NCBI GenBank assembly: GCA_028687575.1
Contig: JAQTZW010000003.1
Coordinates: forward strand, 168,616-232,615
Direction of reading: 5' to 3'
Source: Gallionella sp.
GTDB lineage: Bacteria > Pseudomonadota > Gammaproteobacteria > Burkholderiales > Gallionellaceae
DNA: 64,000 bases
Below are positions 62,406-64,000 of this stretch, one piece after another. Each line of letters opens with the position of its first letter. Within the stretch, counting starts at the first letter, position 1. A program made the translations under genes and the position numbers. The notes under the pieces are model-generated. The model saw nothing but the letters and a program-made list of their open reading frames with translations, had not been told where the DNA came from and did not search any database.

Positions 62406-62486
62406 GTAGGGTGGACAGCGCGCAGCGTTGCCCACGCGGTTCATACTGTTTTTACAGCGTGGGCAGATGAAACTTGCCCACACTAC
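62406..62486. repeat. MITE-like inverted repeat after lysA
   Basis: Outer ends GTAGGGTGG and CCCACACTAC are imperfect inverted repeats; internal GCGTTGCCCACGC and CAGCGTGGGCAGATG form further stems. This GGTGGGCAACG...GCCCAC pattern is a common non-coding proteobacterial repeat type. Confidence 0.45.
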
Positions 62487-62504
62487 ATAATTGGAAGGGC
62501 TGCA

Positions 62505-63128
62505 ATGACAAAATTTTTATCCTTATTTTTTTCCTTGGTTGGCGCAGTTGCCATTGGTGTCCTTGGAATGTGGGCCTTCGGTAAGCGTACGACACCACTA
62601 CCACCTCAGCCACCGCTGATGTCGCTTGAAAACATGGGACATCTGGTAACAGTAAAGGTCAATTACGTGGACGTACTTCCGTATGCGGAATTAATCACCA
62701 AAGACATTCCTGGGACAAAATGGGAGTTGCGGTTTGGAGGAACCAAGGTTCTTCTGGTGGTGCGGGGTGACTGCTTGGTTGGAACAGATGTTCGACTCGC
62801 CAAGTACCTTGAGGTTAACAATGACTTGAGAACTGCTGTGCTAGTCTTGCGTGAACCAAAGGCAATCTCGGCGCGTGTCAAACACGATCGAAAGGAGCAG
62901 GGGGGCTCATACTCCTATGAGGTTACTGATACTGGTATTGCACTCATCCCTGGATCAGATAATCGTACAAAAGCAACTGACAAAGCATGGGTAGTCGCTC
63001 AACAATCCATATCTCAGTATTGCAGCAGTCCTGAAGTGATCGCCACTGCGAGGAAGAATGCAGTGGTGACTTTATTGCCACTCCTCTCAGCAATCGGTTG
63101 GAAGGTCAATATTCGTTGGGTTCAATGA
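62505..63128 (+). CDS. DUF4230-like membrane-anchored protein
   Basis: 207 residues. N-terminal membrane helix (about 5-25) followed by a presumably extracytoplasmic domain with LVTVKVNYVDVL, KVLLVVRGDCLVGTDVRLAKYLEV and LVLREPKAISARVKHDRKEQGG, resembling DUF4230 proteins. Function unknown. Clearly lower in G+C than its neighbours and with different codon use, suggesting acquisition by transfer. Confidence 0.65.
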   Translation: MTKFLSLFFSLVGAVAIGVLGMWAFGKRTTPLPPQPPLMSLENMGHLVTVKVNYVDVLPYAELITKDIPGTKWELRFGGTKVLLVVRGDCLVGTDVRLAKYLEVNNDLRTAVLVLREPKAISARVKHDRKEQGGSYSYEVTDTGIALIPGSDNRTKATDKAWVVAQQSISQYCSSPEVIATARKNAVVTLLPLLSAIGWKVNIRWVQ

Positions 63129-63219
63129 ACATTTGCTGCGTCAATGAGCAAGGTAGATGCCGTCTCTCTGGTCAAGCCCGCGTAGCTCCGATTAACCCGC
63201 GTAACTCGTAGCCCGTGTA

Positions 63220-63247
63220 CCTCCGATTAGCGTAGCGTAATCGGAGG
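63220..63247. repeat. Intergenic hairpin repeat
   Basis: CCTCCGATTA / TAATCGGAGG perfect 10-bp stem with loop GCGTAGCG; a partial second copy (GTAGCTCCGATTA) lies at about 63183-63195. Typical of the GTAGCCCG...GCGTAATC class of intergenic repeats. The rest of the 192-bp gap shows no gene. Confidence 0.5.
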
Positions 63248-63320
63248 TATATATGGCGGGGGGATTGCCCGACTGCTATTTCTACAATTTCGTTGGAATT
63301 CACCGATTAAGGAGCGCGCT

Positions 63321-63899
63321 ATGGACATCAGAAAATTAGTACATGCCTATGTCCCCAGAATCATAATTGACACTTATCTTCTGCGATATCGCAAAGAGAA
63401 TAATGACGCATTTGCCTTCAAACGCGCTGATCACTCTGATGTTGAGAAAGATATTCTGGAAAAATATGGTCACAGTAGTGATTTGGTCGAGTATTTTTCG
63501 ACTAATAGCGGGGGCGGTGTTCACAAATGGCATCACTATATTCCGCTATATGACCGCTATTTTTCTGCCTTTAGAGGCCGAAAGGTAAGATTTCTTGAAA
63601 TCGGTGTTAATGCGGGCGGCAGTCTTCAAATGTGGAGAAAGTACCTTGGCGACGATGCCATCATTTTCGGAATTGACATCAACCCGGATTGTGCAAAATT
63701 AAACGGTCTGTCTGGACAGGTCAGAATTGGTTCTCAAACTGACCCGATTTTTTTGGATTCAGTCATAAAAGAGATGGGGGGCGTGGATATTGTGTTGGAC
63801 GACGGCAGTCATCATATGAAACATATTCCGGTCTCACTGAAGTCACTATTTCCATATTTAAGTGATGGCGGAATATCACTACTGTCCGGTAGATTTTAA
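63321..63899 (+). pseudogene. SAM-dependent methyltransferase, C-terminally truncated
   Basis: 192 residues. Class I methyltransferase of the kind found in glycan and macrolide clusters: KVRFLEIGVNAGGSLQMWRKYLG (motif I about 90-100), IFGIDINPDCAKL, and VDIVLDDGSHHMKHIPVSLKSLFPYLSDGGI. Relatives continue after GG(I/V) with an acidic EDxHT-type segment; here the frame instead reads SLLSGRF and stops, so the C-terminal 30-60 residues seem to be missing. The break coincides with CTGTCCGGT at 63882-63890, which may be an insertion-sequence end. Low G+C. It could also be an intact short variant. Confidence 0.5.
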
Positions 63900-64000
63900 G
63901 TTCATTTCGCTGTAGCCCTTTATTGACGTGGCTTTCAGCACGTTTTTGCATTCCGACGATTTCAAATCCTATCTGGAATCGCCTTTGGTTAAAAAACCGT
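63882..64000. mobile_element. Possible insertion-sequence end (partial)
   Basis: From CTGTCCGGT (63882) to the window edge the sequence does not continue the methyltransferase. No complete transposase can be read in 119 bp; a long minus-strand open frame runs to the edge, consistent with a gene ending inside a terminal repeat. The call rests only on the abrupt break and the CTGTCCGG start, and the element would continue beyond the window. Confidence 0.25.

Overview
The window (about 60% G+C) looks like a chromosomal segment of a betaproteobacterium. Gene order (glyQ-glyS-gmhB-plsC, cyaY/lptM-lysA, purM-perM-hda, rpsT/DUF3579/murJ, a cysB-flanked sulfate assimilation operon) and an MtrAB/MtoAB-type outer-membrane electron conduit point to Nitrosomonadales, most likely a Gallionellaceae (Sideroxydans-like) iron oxidiser. 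This placement is inference from gene content; no 16S rRNA is present.

Layout. 1-7.8 kb: end of pbpC, an RsmB-like rRNA methyltransferase, two DUF3108 envelope proteins, purN and purM, then perM, hda and a HAD phosphatase. 8.2-11.8 kb (minus strand): a three-component sensory operon made of a PhnD-like periplasmic binding protein, a membrane histidine kinase and a sigma-54-dependent response regulator. 12.4-18.3 kb (plus strand, divergent): an extracellular electron transfer operon encoding a CbcL-like fusion of nine c-type hemes with a membrane cytochrome b domain, a monoheme cytochrome without a Met ligand, a decaheme MtrA/MtoA-family cytochrome and an MtrB/PioB-family porin. The 0.6 kb between the two operons holds a good sigma-54 promoter (GG-N10-GC) in front of the cytochromes and two copies of a GTTAC-N6-GTAAC palindrome, one about 175 bp upstream of the predicted start and one just upstream of the sensory operon. 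I infer that the three-component system controls the conduit; this is the most interesting part of the window.

18.4-27 kb (minus strand): a His/Tyr-rich protein of unknown function, an exported Cys-rich repeat protein, a membrane-anchored methyltransferase, a DJ-1 family protein, YajQ, PpnP, a macro-domain protein, arginine genes (argG, argF, argD) and rpsT. 27-36 kb: DUF3579, murJ and a surface-glycan cluster (flippase, two GT2, a GT4, a WbsX-like protein, an FkbM methyltransferase). 36-46.4 kb: nitroreductase, an orphan response regulator, cysB, and a complete APS-reductase-type sulfate assimilation operon (TSUP transporter, small protein, cysI, DUF934, cysH, cysD, cysN, cobA).

46.5-62.4 kb: a pseudouridine synthase, an outer-membrane barrel, an orphan YhcG-type PDDEXK protein, lnt, a GIY-YIG protein, DUF3301, an AsmA-like protein, glyQ/glyS, gmhB, plsC, an M48/YgjP-like protease, an acyl-CoA synthetase, cyaY, a short LptM-like lipoprotein and lysA. 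The last 1.6 kb is visibly lower in G+C and looks recently acquired: a DUF4230-like protein, hairpin repeats, and a methyltransferase that ends early, possibly at the edge of an insertion sequence. No tRNA, rRNA, CRISPR array or complete mobile element was found. Several intergenic gaps carry dispersed hairpin repeats, including one family with two recognisable copies in opposite orientation.
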